A stretch of DNA of 64,000 bases from CAZXEU01 sp964639665 (lineage in GTDB: Bacteria > Bacteroidota > Rhodothermia > Rhodothermales > Bin80), in assembly GCA_964639665.1 (NCBI GenBank), contig CAZXEU010000045.1:21630-85629 (forward strand). Reading direction: 5' to 3'. The notes beneath the pieces were generated by a model, which worked only from the letters and a program-made list of their open reading frames with translations, made no database searches and had not been told where the DNA came from. Positions 8,974 through 17,714 of this stretch are shown piece by piece (position 1 is the first letter of the stretch; each line of letters begins with the position of its first letter). Made by a program: the position numbers and the translations under genes.

Positions 8974-9867
8974 CTAGCCCGATCCGACCTCGATGCCCGC
9001 GAGGTGCTCCAGCGCCTTGACGAGGGCGTGATTGCCCTCGTCGCCGAGACCCCGCCGCTGCAGCGTGCGGTAAAGCTGGAAGCACAGGGCCGTGGCAGGC
9101 ACCGGGACGCCGTGCGCGTCGGCCGTATCGAGCACCAGTCGCAAGTCCTTTTGCTGCAGATCAATGGTGAAGCCTGGCCTGAAATCTCGCACGATCGCCT
9201 GGGAGCCCCTGTTGGAGAGCATCCAGCTGCCGGCTGCCCCGCCTTCCACCGCGGCGAGGGTTGTGCCCAGATCAAGCCCGCCCGCTTCGGCGAACACCAG
9301 GGCTTCACCCACGGCCAGCATGGTGCCTACTACCAGGATCTGGTTTACCAGCTTGACGGTCTGCCCGGCCCCCGCGCCGCCCACGTGCGTTACCGTGCGC
9401 CCCATGGCCTCCAGCACTGGCAAGGCCCTGGCGAACTGCGTGTCGTCGCCTCCTACCATAATACTGAGGGTGCCGTTGGCGGCTCCTTCGCTTCCTCCGC
9501 TGATGGGCGCATCAAGCATGTGGATTCCCCTTTCAGCGAGGCTGGCTGCAATCTCGCGTGTGCGCACGGGGCTGATCGTACTGGTATCAATCAGCAGCGA
9601 ATCCGGAAGCGCGGCATTCAGCACGCCCCCTTCCCCCAGCACAACCTCCTCCACGTCCGGTGTGTCACTTACGCACACAACGATGATAGAGGAGCGAGAC
9701 GCAAGGTCGGCTACGCTGTCAGCAGGCATCGCCCCTTCCTCCACGAGCGGCGCCATGCGCCTGCGTGTCCTGTTCCAGACGATTAGCTCGAACCCGGATC
9801 TGAGCAGGTTGCGGGCCATGCCGCCTCCCATAATTCCCAGTCCGACAAATCCGACCCTTTCCTTCAT
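8974..9867 (-). CDS. NAD(P)-dependent beta-hydroxyacid dehydrogenase (3-hydroxyisobutyrate / tartronate semialdehyde reductase type)
   Basis: A 297-residue two-domain dehydrogenase. The N-terminal Rossmann fold is GFVGLGIMGGGMARNL, the family substrate-binding signature is DAPISGGSEGA (about residues 119-129), and the catalytic Lys is K172 in AGAGQTVKLVNQ. The all-helical C-terminal half has the conserved KDLRLVLDTA stretch. The family contains 3-hydroxyisobutyrate dehydrogenase and 2-hydroxy-3-oxopropionate (tartronate semialdehyde) reductase. Sitting beside a lactonase and TIM-barrel isomerases, the second activity is the more attractive guess. I chose the ATG at 9867; a GTG at 9873 directly abuts the upstream stop and is possible. 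Confidence 0.9.
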   Translation of the reverse strand: MKERVGFVGLGIMGGGMARNLLRSGFELIVWNRTRRRMAPLVEEGAMPADSVADLASRSSIIVVCVSDTPDVEEVVLGEGGVLNAALPDSLLIDTSTISPVRTREIAASLAERGIHMLDAPISGGSEGAANGTLSIMVGGDDTQFARALPVLEAMGRTVTHVGGAGAGQTVKLVNQILVVGTMLAVGEALVFAEAGGLDLGTTLAAVEGGAAGSWMLSNRGSQAIVRDFRPGFTIDLQQKDLRLVLDTADAHGVPVPATALCFQLYRTLQRRGLGDEGNHALVKALEHLAGIEVGSG

Positions 9868-9873
9868 GAGCAC

Positions 9874-11289
9874 TCAGTTCGCGGATCTGAATGTATTGTA
9901 CAGGGGTATTCCCCGTTCGTCGAAGAACTCGAAGTAGATGCGCGGCTCGGCACCCGGCACAACGCGCACCTGCAGGAATCCACCCGATGCTTCCTGCATG
10001 ACATACGGTTGCCGGATAGTCGCATCCGGATCCGTGGAAAGCGGATCGCCCGGCATGCGTCCCACGCGGGAATTGGCATCCACGAGCGCACCCGAGGAGA
10101 ATTCCTCAAGGCCGCTCGGGTGTATGGAGTGGTACTGCCAGTGGCGATCTCCGCAGACTATGTAAAAGTTGCGCGCCAGGTCCTCCTCCGCCAGAAACGC
10201 GAAGAATTCGTCCCGCTCGTACTGGAATCCCTGAAGATTGGCATGGTTGTCCCGCTTGTAGGCATCGTCCGGGCCGATCATGGGCGTCGGTGAAATCAAC
10301 ACGCGGAAGGTGGCGTCGCTCTCCCTTAGCGTCCGCATGAGCCATTCGCGCTGCGTCTTGCCCCAAATGGTCTTGCCGGGCCCGTCCGGCATGGCATTGG
10401 GGCTGCGGTAGTCCCGTCCCTCGACGAGCCAGATCTGCAGGTCCCGGGAAATCCGGTACGTGCCGTAGGTTATCGAATCTTGCGAGACCGGCAGCTGCTC
10501 CAGGAACATTTCGCGCCCAAGCTGCGGCAGCGGCGACCTGTCGCCGGTATTGTCGCAATCGTTGTACCGGTAGTCATGGTCATCCTTTTCCCAGTAGGTG
10601 GGTACGTTCCGGAACAGCTCGCGAAAGCGGGGTCGCACGAACTGCTCGTGGTAGCAGCGCCGGATCCCGTCGCGGTCCGTCGCCATGCCAAGCGGCTGGT
10701 AGCTCGCGTCATAGTACACGTTATCTCCGGTGCCGACGAAGTAGTCCGGCTCCATCCCGAGTATCGTCTCCAGTGCAGGGAAGCCGAGAGCGCTGTCCGC
10801 ACCGTGGTACCGCAACGCCGGATCGCGGTAGAATCGGTCGTAATTCATGCCAGTTACCACGACCAGGCGCACCTCGCGGGACTCTTCCGCGCCGCCGAGT
10901 GTCCGGAATCGGCCCCACTGGCCGGCTGTTGCATCCAGGGAATCGGCTCCGTACCACAGGCGATATCTGTACCGTGTGCCCGGCTCGAGGCCGGCCACCA
11001 CGGTCTTCACGATGTAATCGTGCTCTGGTTTAGCCTGGTGCCACGAAGTAGAAAAGCCCGCGTTCGCGCCGGGGGCCAGGACCACTTCCCACCGCGCCCA
11101 ACCCTCGCAGCCGTAGAGGTCATGTCCGCGCAGCCGGTCTCCGTCTGTCAGGCGGGCCTGCAGTATGACACCGGTTTCGGTCACGCGCCCGGCCATGATG
11201 CCCTGACCGAGACTGACATCGTGACAATCCTGGGCGGCGGCACCTGCTGAAGCGGCGAGGCAGAGCGCTGTGAGGCCGAGCGTCTTCAT
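9874..11289 (-). CDS. PhoD-like alkaline phosphatase/phosphodiesterase, exported
   Basis: A 471-residue metallophosphoesterase. The ATG at 11289 gives a clean signal peptide (MKTLGLTALCLAASAGAAAQ) and overlaps the stop of the upstream TIM-barrel gene as ATGA, so translation is likely coupled. A short N-terminal beta-sandwich (about residues 25-130) precedes the PhoD catalytic domain. Metal-binding stretches include VGTGDNVYYD, WEKDDHDYRYND and ICGDRHWQYHS. PhoD enzymes use Ca/Fe to cleave phosphomonoesters and diesters in the periplasm. The two-residue PhoD Tat motif is not seen, so Sec export is expected. It might liberate phosphate from an exported sugar phosphate or act on unrelated substrates. 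Confidence 0.88.
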   Translation of the reverse strand: MKTLGLTALCLAASAGAAAQDCHDVSLGQGIMAGRVTETGVILQARLTDGDRLRGHDLYGCEGWARWEVVLAPGANAGFSTSWHQAKPEHDYIVKTVVAGLEPGTRYRYRLWYGADSLDATAGQWGRFRTLGGAEESREVRLVVVTGMNYDRFYRDPALRYHGADSALGFPALETILGMEPDYFVGTGDNVYYDASYQPLGMATDRDGIRRCYHEQFVRPRFRELFRNVPTYWEKDDHDYRYNDCDNTGDRSPLPQLGREMFLEQLPVSQDSITYGTYRISRDLQIWLVEGRDYRSPNAMPDGPGKTIWGKTQREWLMRTLRESDATFRVLISPTPMIGPDDAYKRDNHANLQGFQYERDEFFAFLAEEDLARNFYIVCGDRHWQYHSIHPSGLEEFSSGALVDANSRVGRMPGDPLSTDPDATIRQPYVMQEASGGFLQVRVVPGAEPRIYFEFFDERGIPLYNTFRSAN

Positions 11290-12167
11290 CCCGTCACGCG
11301 GCTTACCTGGTCCTGCAGGGCCCGGTAGGCCCCCGCCAGCTCCGCAGTCTTGTTTCGCCAGCGGCATTCAACGGATATGCGTCCGGAATAGCCCACGGAC
11401 TTGAGCGCTTCAAAATAGGGCGTGAAGTCGTCCCCGTGCGTTCCGGGCGCTGCGCGGTCCGTATTCTCCGCAACGTGGAGATGCTTTGTATAACGGCCGG
11501 CTATCAGCACGTCCTCCGCGTTTCTGCCTTCCTGCATCACGTGGTAGATGTCGAAGGTAAGGCCCACGGCCGGATGCGCCACACGATCCAGCACGGCCAC
11601 CGCCTCTGGCACCGTATTCAGGAAATTGGTTTCCTGACTCCGAAGCGGTTCCACACACACGGTAATGCCCCACTCCTGGGCCACGGGCGCCATTTCGGTC
11701 AGCACGCCCGTGAATTGGCGCGCAGCCTCGTCATGCGGAAATCCCTCGGGTACGTACCGCGCCCCACCGCTGCCGAACACAATATGCTCTATCCCGATAC
11801 TGCGTGCGCGTCTGAAGGCCACGGCTGCGTATGCCATGACCGCCTCCATGTCAAGGTCAGGGCCCACAACCTTGAGAGAGCCCGGCAGGAACAGGTTGGC
11901 CACCGGCACGGGCACAGGAAGCGATGCCATCACGTCTGCACGGGCGGCAAACGCCTCCTCCGGCGCGCCAGGTACGAGCAGATTCTGCACCGAGGGCTCG
12001 ATGTACCGGTAGCCGGCGGATGCAAAGTCCGCGTACTCCGCCACGGGTCCGCACACGCCGATGCTGAGAAACTCCGCCTGCCCGGAGTTGCACGCGCCTG
12101 CAAAGGCTGCAGCCACGGCTGACGCCGACTGCATGAGAAAGCTGCGCCTGGAAACGGAAGCACTCAT
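11286..12167 (-). CDS. Tat-exported lipoprotein, sugar isomerase/epimerase-like TIM barrel
   Basis: A 293-residue protein with a twin-arginine signal (SVSRRSFLMQSAS) and lipobox-like GAC about 30 residues in. The mature TIM barrel carries probable metal ligands: Glu in ITVCVEPLRSQ, Asp in VGLTFDIYHV, His in KHLHVAENTD and Glu in ISVECRWR. The layout resembles hydroxypyruvate isomerase and D-tagatose/D-psicose epimerase relatives. I chose the ATG at 12167, 4 nt after the LarA-like gene's stop; the frame is open for another 126 nt upstream but that would bury the signal peptide. Its stop overlaps the phosphatase start. Substrate unknown. Confidence 0.88.
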   Translation of the reverse strand: MSASVSRRSFLMQSASAVAAAFAGACNSGQAEFLSIGVCGPVAEYADFASAGYRYIEPSVQNLLVPGAPEEAFAARADVMASLPVPVPVANLFLPGSLKVVGPDLDMEAVMAYAAVAFRRARSIGIEHIVFGSGGARYVPEGFPHDEAARQFTGVLTEMAPVAQEWGITVCVEPLRSQETNFLNTVPEAVAVLDRVAHPAVGLTFDIYHVMQEGRNAEDVLIAGRYTKHLHVAENTDRAAPGTHGDDFTPYFEALKSVGYSGRISVECRWRNKTAELAGAYRALQDQVSRVTG

Positions 12168-12171
12168 GGGA

Positions 12172-13446
12172 TTAAGCGGCTTCTGGCCGCAGTTTGTACA
12201 ATTGCTCGCCTGCGCGCTCCGCAAGCAGCAATCCTTCGGATTCCCTGCTTCGCCACGCATCGATGTCAATTTGCGCCGGATCAATATAGCCAAGACCCAT
12301 GCTCTCGCAGCGCTGCCGCGAGATCTGGCTCGCCAGCGTCACGCTGATCCTCGGCCTTTCCTGTCCATGCGAGTAGGTAGCCTCGCCGCGAACGTGCGCG
12401 GAATGTGCCAGAACCGCCCAGGGATATCGGCAATAGCGGTCCCAGTGATGCAGGAAATACGCGCTTCCATGAAACCCGATTTCTTCCAGCGTCGCTCCGT
12501 GCGTAATGGAAAACTCGCTGATGTGGGGAGCATAGAGAATGATCTCTCCGCCGTCCATGATTGCCGGCTCCAGCTTGTAGACCCCTTTTGCGCCCGTCCA
12601 GAGGTCGTCGTACATCTCGGGTACGACGGCCAGCGCCTGCCGAAACGGCTTTTCTATCCACCTGATATGCAGCTGGCCCGAAAGCCTGGCTGCGGAGAGC
12701 CATGCGGCGTCGGGCGACCCAACATACAATCCGGCAAGGCCGTTGCCGCCGACAACCATGCTGGCACAGCTCTTGGGAGTGGGGATGAGGCTGGCTGCCC
12801 GGTCTATGACGGCCCGGACCGGCGTGTGAAGCGTGCCGATGACAGACCGGCATCCGAGAAGGGCACCCAGCCAGTGAGTAACATCGATGATTTCTCCTCC
12901 GCTGATGCCCGGAAAGAAATACTTGTTGCCGCCGGAGAAACCCGCCACTTCGTGCGGAAACACCGGACCGCAGATCAGTATATGGTCGCAATCGAGTGCT
13001 GCGCGGTTGATCGTCACCACAAGCTCCCGGCGAAGCTTGCCGCTGGTTAGCGACGAAATCTCACTCGCAGACAGCGTGCCCAGCGTTGCAAGTTGCCCTG
13101 GCTCATTCCAGCGATGATTAAAGATGCCCACGTTGGCGTAACGACGCGATCGTTCTGCTTTCGAGATGCCGACGAGGCGGAGAATGGCCTGCTCGCCAAG
13201 CGGGGGGTGCGTGCCCAGAGCCACAATGAAGTCCAGCTGCGCTGCTACGTGCAGGAGCATGTCGCAGAGCAGCCGGAAGAACAGGGGAACCGGTGCCGTT
13301 CTCGTCGCGTCCGGAATGATGACCAGAATGCGGCGCCCGGCCAGCGAGGTCCCTGCAAGACCTTCGGCAAGCACGCTGCGCACCTCGGTCTCGGTCAGAG
13401 GCCGGTCCGGATGCGCCATTCCGATCGCACCATCACGCCTTTCCAT
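12172..13446 (-). CDS. LarA-like (DUF2088) lactate racemase family protein
   Basis: A 424-residue protein of the nickel-pincer LarA family. Family residues are in place: DATRTAPV (the LarA D-x-TR motif) near residues 46-53, His80 (GTHPP), His165 (PHEVAGFSGG), Lys175 (GGNKYFFPG, the position that tethers the pincer nucleotide) and His191 (DVTHWLG). LarA homologues racemise or epimerise 2-hydroxy acids, including sugar acids. No larB, larC or larE maturation gene is in the window, so cofactor would be made elsewhere. It is the first gene of the left minus-strand run and is divergent from the sulfatase with only 20 nt between starts. The ATG at 13446 is chosen; a later ATG at 13419 is possible. 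Confidence 0.87.
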   Translation of the reverse strand: MERRDGAIGMAHPDRPLTETEVRSVLAEGLAGTSLAGRRILVIIPDATRTAPVPLFFRLLCDMLLHVAAQLDFIVALGTHPPLGEQAILRLVGISKAERSRRYANVGIFNHRWNEPGQLATLGTLSASEISSLTSGKLRRELVVTINRAALDCDHILICGPVFPHEVAGFSGGNKYFFPGISGGEIIDVTHWLGALLGCRSVIGTLHTPVRAVIDRAASLIPTPKSCASMVVGGNGLAGLYVGSPDAAWLSAARLSGQLHIRWIEKPFRQALAVVPEMYDDLWTGAKGVYKLEPAIMDGGEIILYAPHISEFSITHGATLEEIGFHGSAYFLHHWDRYCRYPWAVLAHSAHVRGEATYSHGQERPRISVTLASQISRQRCESMGLGYIDPAQIDIDAWRSRESEGLLLAERAGEQLYKLRPEAA

Positions 13447-13466
13447 CCATTGCGATTGCTGTACCC

Positions 13467-15008
13467 ATGATGCTCCGCTGTCTTGCAACCGTTGCCGCAC
13501 TTGTAACCGTCAGCTGCCAGGACCCGGCTCCCCCCAATATCGTCATCATACTGGCAGATGACATGGGCTACTCCGACATCGGTGCATACGGCGGCGAAAT
13601 AAGCACGCCGAACCTGGACCGCCTCGCGGAAGACGGGTTGCGGTTTCGCCAGTTCTACAACGCCGGGCGGTGTTGTCCTACGCGGGCAGCGCTCCTGACG
13701 GGTCGTTATCCGCACCAGGTAGGCATGGGCACCATGGTCAGTTCCCTGGGCAGCGACCCGACTGCCGGTCCGTACCAGGGGTACCTGAGCGATCAGAGCC
13801 TGACTATCGCGGAAGCGCTTCGGCCGGCCGGCTACCGGACCTACATGTCCGGAAAGTGGCACGTAGGCGAGAAACCCGAGCACTGGCCGCGGAGGCGTGG
13901 ATTCGACCGCTACTTTGGCCTCATCAGCGGTGCGAGCAGCTATTACGAGATCATCCGCGACCAGCCGAGGGTACGACAGATGGCTCTTGACGATGACCAC
14001 TGGGAACCCCCTGCAGAAGGCTTCTACATGACGGACGCACTTACGGACTATGCGGTCCAGTTTCTCGATGCGCACGCGCAGGAGCAGCCTTCGCAGCCGT
14101 TCTTCCTGTATGTCGCCTACACGGCGCCGCACTGGCCGCTGCATGCGCCTTCGGAGGACATTGAGCGCTACCTCGGCAGATACGATATCGGCTGGGACTC
14201 GCTGCGCGCGGAGCGTCACCGGAGAATGCTGGATCTGGGCATCATCGACGAGCGCTACGGACTGTCCCCGCGGCCCGCCGGCCTTGATGCGTGGGCGACC
14301 ACTTCGAATAAGGAAGACTGGTCCCTGCGCATGGCCGTGTACGCGGCCATGGTGGACCGAATGGACCAGGGCATCGGCCGAATCCTGGAACAGCTGGCAG
14401 CGATGGATGCACTGGACAATACGCTATTGTTCTTTCTGTCTGATAACGGCGGCTGCGCCGAAAGCGTGGAAGGACGGGCGTTGCACGACACAACTAAGGC
14501 ACCCGGAGAGCGGGGGTCGTACGTCGCCTACCAGGAAGCATGGGCCAATGCTTCCAATACGCCCTTCCGCCTATACAAGCAATGGACGCACGAGGGCGGC
14601 ATCGCGACGCCCTTTATTGTCCACTGGCCGCGGGGCATTGCCCGCCCTGGCCGAATCGTTGACAGTCCGGGGCACGTCATTGACCTCATGAGCACGGTGC
14701 AGGAGGCCACCGGCATTGACGCGGCGCCGACCGAGGGCAGGAGCTTGCGGCAGATCTTTGCGGCGCAGGAGGCTTCTGCAGGCACGAGGCTGCTGTTCTG
14801 GGAGCATTTCGGCAGCCGCGCCGTGCGCGAGGGCAACCTGAAGCTGGTCATGGATCGCCGCACCGGGGACTGGGAGCTCTATGACCTTGAGGATGATCCG
14901 ACCGAACTGCGCGACTTGACGCCGCTGCTGCCGGGCGAAGCCGAACGCCTGGAGGGATTGTGGCAGGAGTGGGCCCGCGAGGTTGGGGTATTCGACCGCG
15001 ACGATTAG
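13467..15008 (+). CDS. Sulfatase family lipoprotein (arylsulfatase type)
   Basis: A 513-residue alkaline-phosphatase-fold sulfatase. The start MMLRCLATVAALVTVSC is a short lipoprotein-like signal with Cys17 as candidate acylation site. Asp31-Asp32 (ADDMGYSD) bind Ca, and C69-C-P-T-R73 is the C-x-P-x-R motif, so Cys69 would be converted to formylglycine. Later conserved parts are MSGKWHVG, APHWPLHAP, LSDNGGCAE and the C-terminal WELYDLEDDPTELRDL. Many marine sulfatases desulfate polysaccharides, but whether this one acts on glycans cannot be said. No anaerobic sulfatase-maturating enzyme is nearby. Divergent from the LarA-like gene, so the promoter must overlap one or both coding ends. Confidence 0.93.
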   Translation: MMLRCLATVAALVTVSCQDPAPPNIVIILADDMGYSDIGAYGGEISTPNLDRLAEDGLRFRQFYNAGRCCPTRAALLTGRYPHQVGMGTMVSSLGSDPTAGPYQGYLSDQSLTIAEALRPAGYRTYMSGKWHVGEKPEHWPRRRGFDRYFGLISGASSYYEIIRDQPRVRQMALDDDHWEPPAEGFYMTDALTDYAVQFLDAHAQEQPSQPFFLYVAYTAPHWPLHAPSEDIERYLGRYDIGWDSLRAERHRRMLDLGIIDERYGLSPRPAGLDAWATTSNKEDWSLRMAVYAAMVDRMDQGIGRILEQLAAMDALDNTLLFFLSDNGGCAESVEGRALHDTTKAPGERGSYVAYQEAWANASNTPFRLYKQWTHEGGIATPFIVHWPRGIARPGRIVDSPGHVIDLMSTVQEATGIDAAPTEGRSLRQIFAAQEASAGTRLLFWEHFGSRAVREGNLKLVMDRRTGDWELYDLEDDPTELRDLTPLLPGEAERLEGLWQEWAREVGVFDRDD

Positions 15009-15390
15009 GCGAGGCGGGCAGTTGCAGAGTCCTGCGTATTGCTCAGGCGCGCCCTGACGCCGCCTGCAGCTTGCTCAACGTGCGCAGCAGCAGACAAAGC
15101 TTGGCCCAGGGGATACTGCCGGCGCGCCCCCTTTGCCCGTTGGGCGAGAGCAGCGCGCCAGTCCAGCACACGCGAGCTCGATCTTGGCAGTCCTGCAGTA
15201 CCCGCTGCATCGAACAGGGGGCAAGGCCGAACGATTGCGGCCCAAGGGGCTCTCCCGGCCGTCGCAAGACGCGCCTGTATACGGAAATGTCCGTGAATTG
15301 ACCTGCACGCCGGGCCCCCGGTTTGGGCAGCTACGGATTCGTACCATACCTTGGACGCCTCTACTGTGCAGTATAGAAACGACGTGGACA
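15009..15390. other. Gene-poor stretch of 382 nt
   Basis: No convincing gene. The WD40 frame stays open upstream to 15133, but the translated extension is Arg/Pro-rich and would bury the signal peptide. The stretch contains a small GC hairpin at 15310-15321 followed by TTT, too weak to call a terminator, and two GGCGCGCC palindromes that look incidental. The only site I would keep is the promoter-like pair at 15322-15354. Confidence 0.5.
15322..15354 (+). promoter_or_regulatory. Bacteroidota-type promoter candidate for the WD40 gene
   Basis: TTTG, 21 nt, then TACCTTGG. This matches the Bacteroidota -33 TTTG / -7 TAnnTTTG pattern with one mismatch. The predicted start near 15361 would give a 30-nt leader before the ATG at 15391. 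Pattern match only. Confidence 0.35.
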
Positions 15391-17562
15391 ATGCATCGAG
15401 TATTCATTGTAACCTTGCTGTTCGCCAGCAGCATCGCATTGCCCGCGGCCTCCCAGCCCATCTGGACGACTCCCGCACCGCTTGGCAATCCAGGAACCGT
15501 GCGGAGCGTAGCATACACGGCAGACGGAAGTCTTGTGATTTCCGGAGGAGTAGGGGGCCAAGTGAAGCTGTGGGATGCCGTCACGGGAGCATACGTGGCT
15601 ACGCTGGAGACCCAAAAGCCTGAGATCAATGCGCTGGCGGTATCACCTGACAGCACCCGGCTTGCGATGGGAGCGGTTGACGGCACGATCCTGCTCTGGG
15701 ACCTCGTGACGCGCGAAATTGCCGTCAGCGTAGATGCCCACGCCTTGCGCGTAACCTCGCTGGCCTACTCGCCGGACGGCACCACGCTGGCGTCCGTATC
15801 CGAAGAGCCCGAGATCAAGCTCTGGGATGCGGCATCGCTGGAGGACAAAGGTTCGCTCGATGGCCATCTCGTCGCCATTACTTCTGTTGCGTTTTCGCCC
15901 GACGGCGCCATGCTTGCCACAGGATCACTGGACCAGACCGTTAAACTCTGGGATGTCGAAAGCCGGCGGAACAGAGCCACGCTACCGGGCCATACGCAAT
16001 GGGTAACTTCCGTAGCCTTTTCCCCCAATGCACCGCTGTTGGCATCCGGGTCGCTCGACGAGACGGTAAGACTCTGGAATACTGCCACGCTGCAGGAAGT
16101 TGAAGTGCTGGAAGGGCATTCCAACTGGGTCTCCGTGGTCCGTTTCTCGCCGGACGGGTCAAGGCTCGCCTCCGGTTCCTTCGACGAGACCATCAAGATC
16201 TGGGATACGTCTACGAATCTTATCGAAACATCCCTGTCCCGGCACAAGGACTGGATAACCTCCCTGGCGTTTTCTCCGGATGGCAGGGAATTGGCTTCCG
16301 GATCGGAAGACCAGACCGTCGCATACTGGGACCTGAACTCCGGAGAGCGCCTTGCAAGGATCGGCGGCATTGTGGTCAATGCCGTGGCGATTTCACCCGA
16401 CGGGGCCGAGATAGCGTCGTCGCTCTCCGATGGCACGGTGCAGCTTTGGGATGCGGCGACAGGCTTTGAGCTGCGCGAATTCACCGGACACAGGGAAGGC
16501 GTGACATCCGTCATCTTTTCCCCCTCGGGCGATACGCTCTATACTGCGGGCGGCGATGCGACGGTTAGGCGGTGGGATGTGGAGACCGGAGCCGGCCTGG
16601 ATACCCTGGTAGCCCACGAAGAGTACATCTCGTCCATGGTCATGTCGGAGGACGGAACTACGCTGGCCACCCTTTCCTACGACAACTTCGTCAAGGTCTG
16701 GAGCGCAGAGACGCTGACGCAGGCCGCCAGATTCGTTGGTTCAGGATTTCGTTCTTGGCAGACATCCATTGCTCTTTCCGGCGACGGATCTCGACTGGCG
16801 ATAGGCACGGGCGGCTTTGCGTCTGAAATCACTATCGCAGAGACGGCTACAAGTGAGGAAGTAGCCCGATTGTCGGGCCATGGATCCTATTCTCTCGTAA
16901 GCGTACTCAGCTTTTCCCCCGATGAGGCGCAGTTGGCCTCGGGAAGCCTCGGATTCGGGTTTGAGGGTGGAGTAAGACTTTGGGATCTTGCATCCGGGGC
17001 CAGAACCGGAGAATTCTCCGGGCACGATAACGGAACCCGGTCCCTTGCGTATTCACCGGACGGTAGCATTATCGTGTCGGGCGGCGCCGAAGACGGCGGC
17101 TCGCTAAAGGTCTGGAACACCGGGGACGACACCGCCATAGCGACGCTCAGCGGACATGCAGGGGCCACCAATTCCGTCGCATACTCCAGGGACGGTACAC
17201 GCGTGGCCACAGGCGGCGATGATGGTACGATTAAGCTCTGGGATGCCACCAACTGGGTTGTGCCGCCGCTTAGCATACTGCCAAACAGCGTGTTGCCGGG
17301 CGAGGGAATGAGCCTCGTCCACTATCCCAATCCCTTTGGCCGGGAGACGACGGTTGAGTACGTGCTGGCACAATCTGGCCACGTCCACCTGGCCGTCTAC
17401 AATATGCTCGGCCGGCGCGTAGCCGTCCTTGTAGATGCCGACCAGCCCAACGGTGCACATTCGGTCCGCTTTGATTCCGGCCACCTGCCGAGCGGCATCT
17501 ACCTTTATCGCCTCATATCCGGAACCCGGCAGCAGACGGGCGCCATGACACTCAGGAGATAG
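15391..17562 (+). CDS. Secreted 14-repeat WD40 protein with T9SS sorting domain
   Basis: A 723-residue secreted protein. MHRVFIVTLLFASSIALPAASQ is a Sec signal peptide, which is why the ATG at 15391 is chosen. I count about 14 WD40 repeats by their closing motifs (VKLWDAVTG, ILLWDLVTR, IKLWDAASL and so on to IKLWDATNW), enough for two seven-bladed propellers. After about residue 635 comes a type A T9SS C-terminal domain: MSLVHYPNPFGRETTVEY, VYNMLGRRVAVL, LPSGIYLYRL and a closing basic RR. That tag sends proteins through the type IX system to the surface or medium. WD40 arrays are protein-binding scaffolds; no enzyme residues are visible. It appears to be monocistronic. Confidence 0.9.
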   Translation: MHRVFIVTLLFASSIALPAASQPIWTTPAPLGNPGTVRSVAYTADGSLVISGGVGGQVKLWDAVTGAYVATLETQKPEINALAVSPDSTRLAMGAVDGTILLWDLVTREIAVSVDAHALRVTSLAYSPDGTTLASVSEEPEIKLWDAASLEDKGSLDGHLVAITSVAFSPDGAMLATGSLDQTVKLWDVESRRNRATLPGHTQWVTSVAFSPNAPLLASGSLDETVRLWNTATLQEVEVLEGHSNWVSVVRFSPDGSRLASGSFDETIKIWDTSTNLIETSLSRHKDWITSLAFSPDGRELASGSEDQTVAYWDLNSGERLARIGGIVVNAVAISPDGAEIASSLSDGTVQLWDAATGFELREFTGHREGVTSVIFSPSGDTLYTAGGDATVRRWDVETGAGLDTLVAHEEYISSMVMSEDGTTLATLSYDNFVKVWSAETLTQAARFVGSGFRSWQTSIALSGDGSRLAIGTGGFASEITIAETATSEEVARLSGHGSYSLVSVLSFSPDEAQLASGSLGFGFEGGVRLWDLASGARTGEFSGHDNGTRSLAYSPDGSIIVSGGAEDGGSLKVWNTGDDTAIATLSGHAGATNSVAYSRDGTRVATGGDDGTIKLWDATNWVVPPLSILPNSVLPGEGMSLVHYPNPFGRETTVEYVLAQSGHVHLAVYNMLGRRVAVLVDADQPNGAHSVRFDSGHLPSGIYLYRLISGTRQQTGAMTLRR

Positions 17563-17714
17563 GGCAGCTCCACGCCCGGGGAGCGTCGAGCCCGGCATCC
17601 GCAGATTGCTGCGCCAGTCAGTGCGGCGGCCAAGCGCGCTTTCCGGCAGATCCCATAGAACCTGCTTTCCCTGCCCGGAGTAGGTGTTCGCTCCCTTAAC
17701 TGTCGCATATTGCC

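Noticed and set aside
13447..13466. Shared bidirectional promoter between the LarA-like and sulfatase genes
   Set aside because: Twenty bases cannot hold two promoters; control must lie in coding sequence, and I could not place it.
15050..15130. GGCGCGCC palindromes as a repeat element
   Set aside because: Only two copies with different flanks; expected occasionally in GC-rich DNA.
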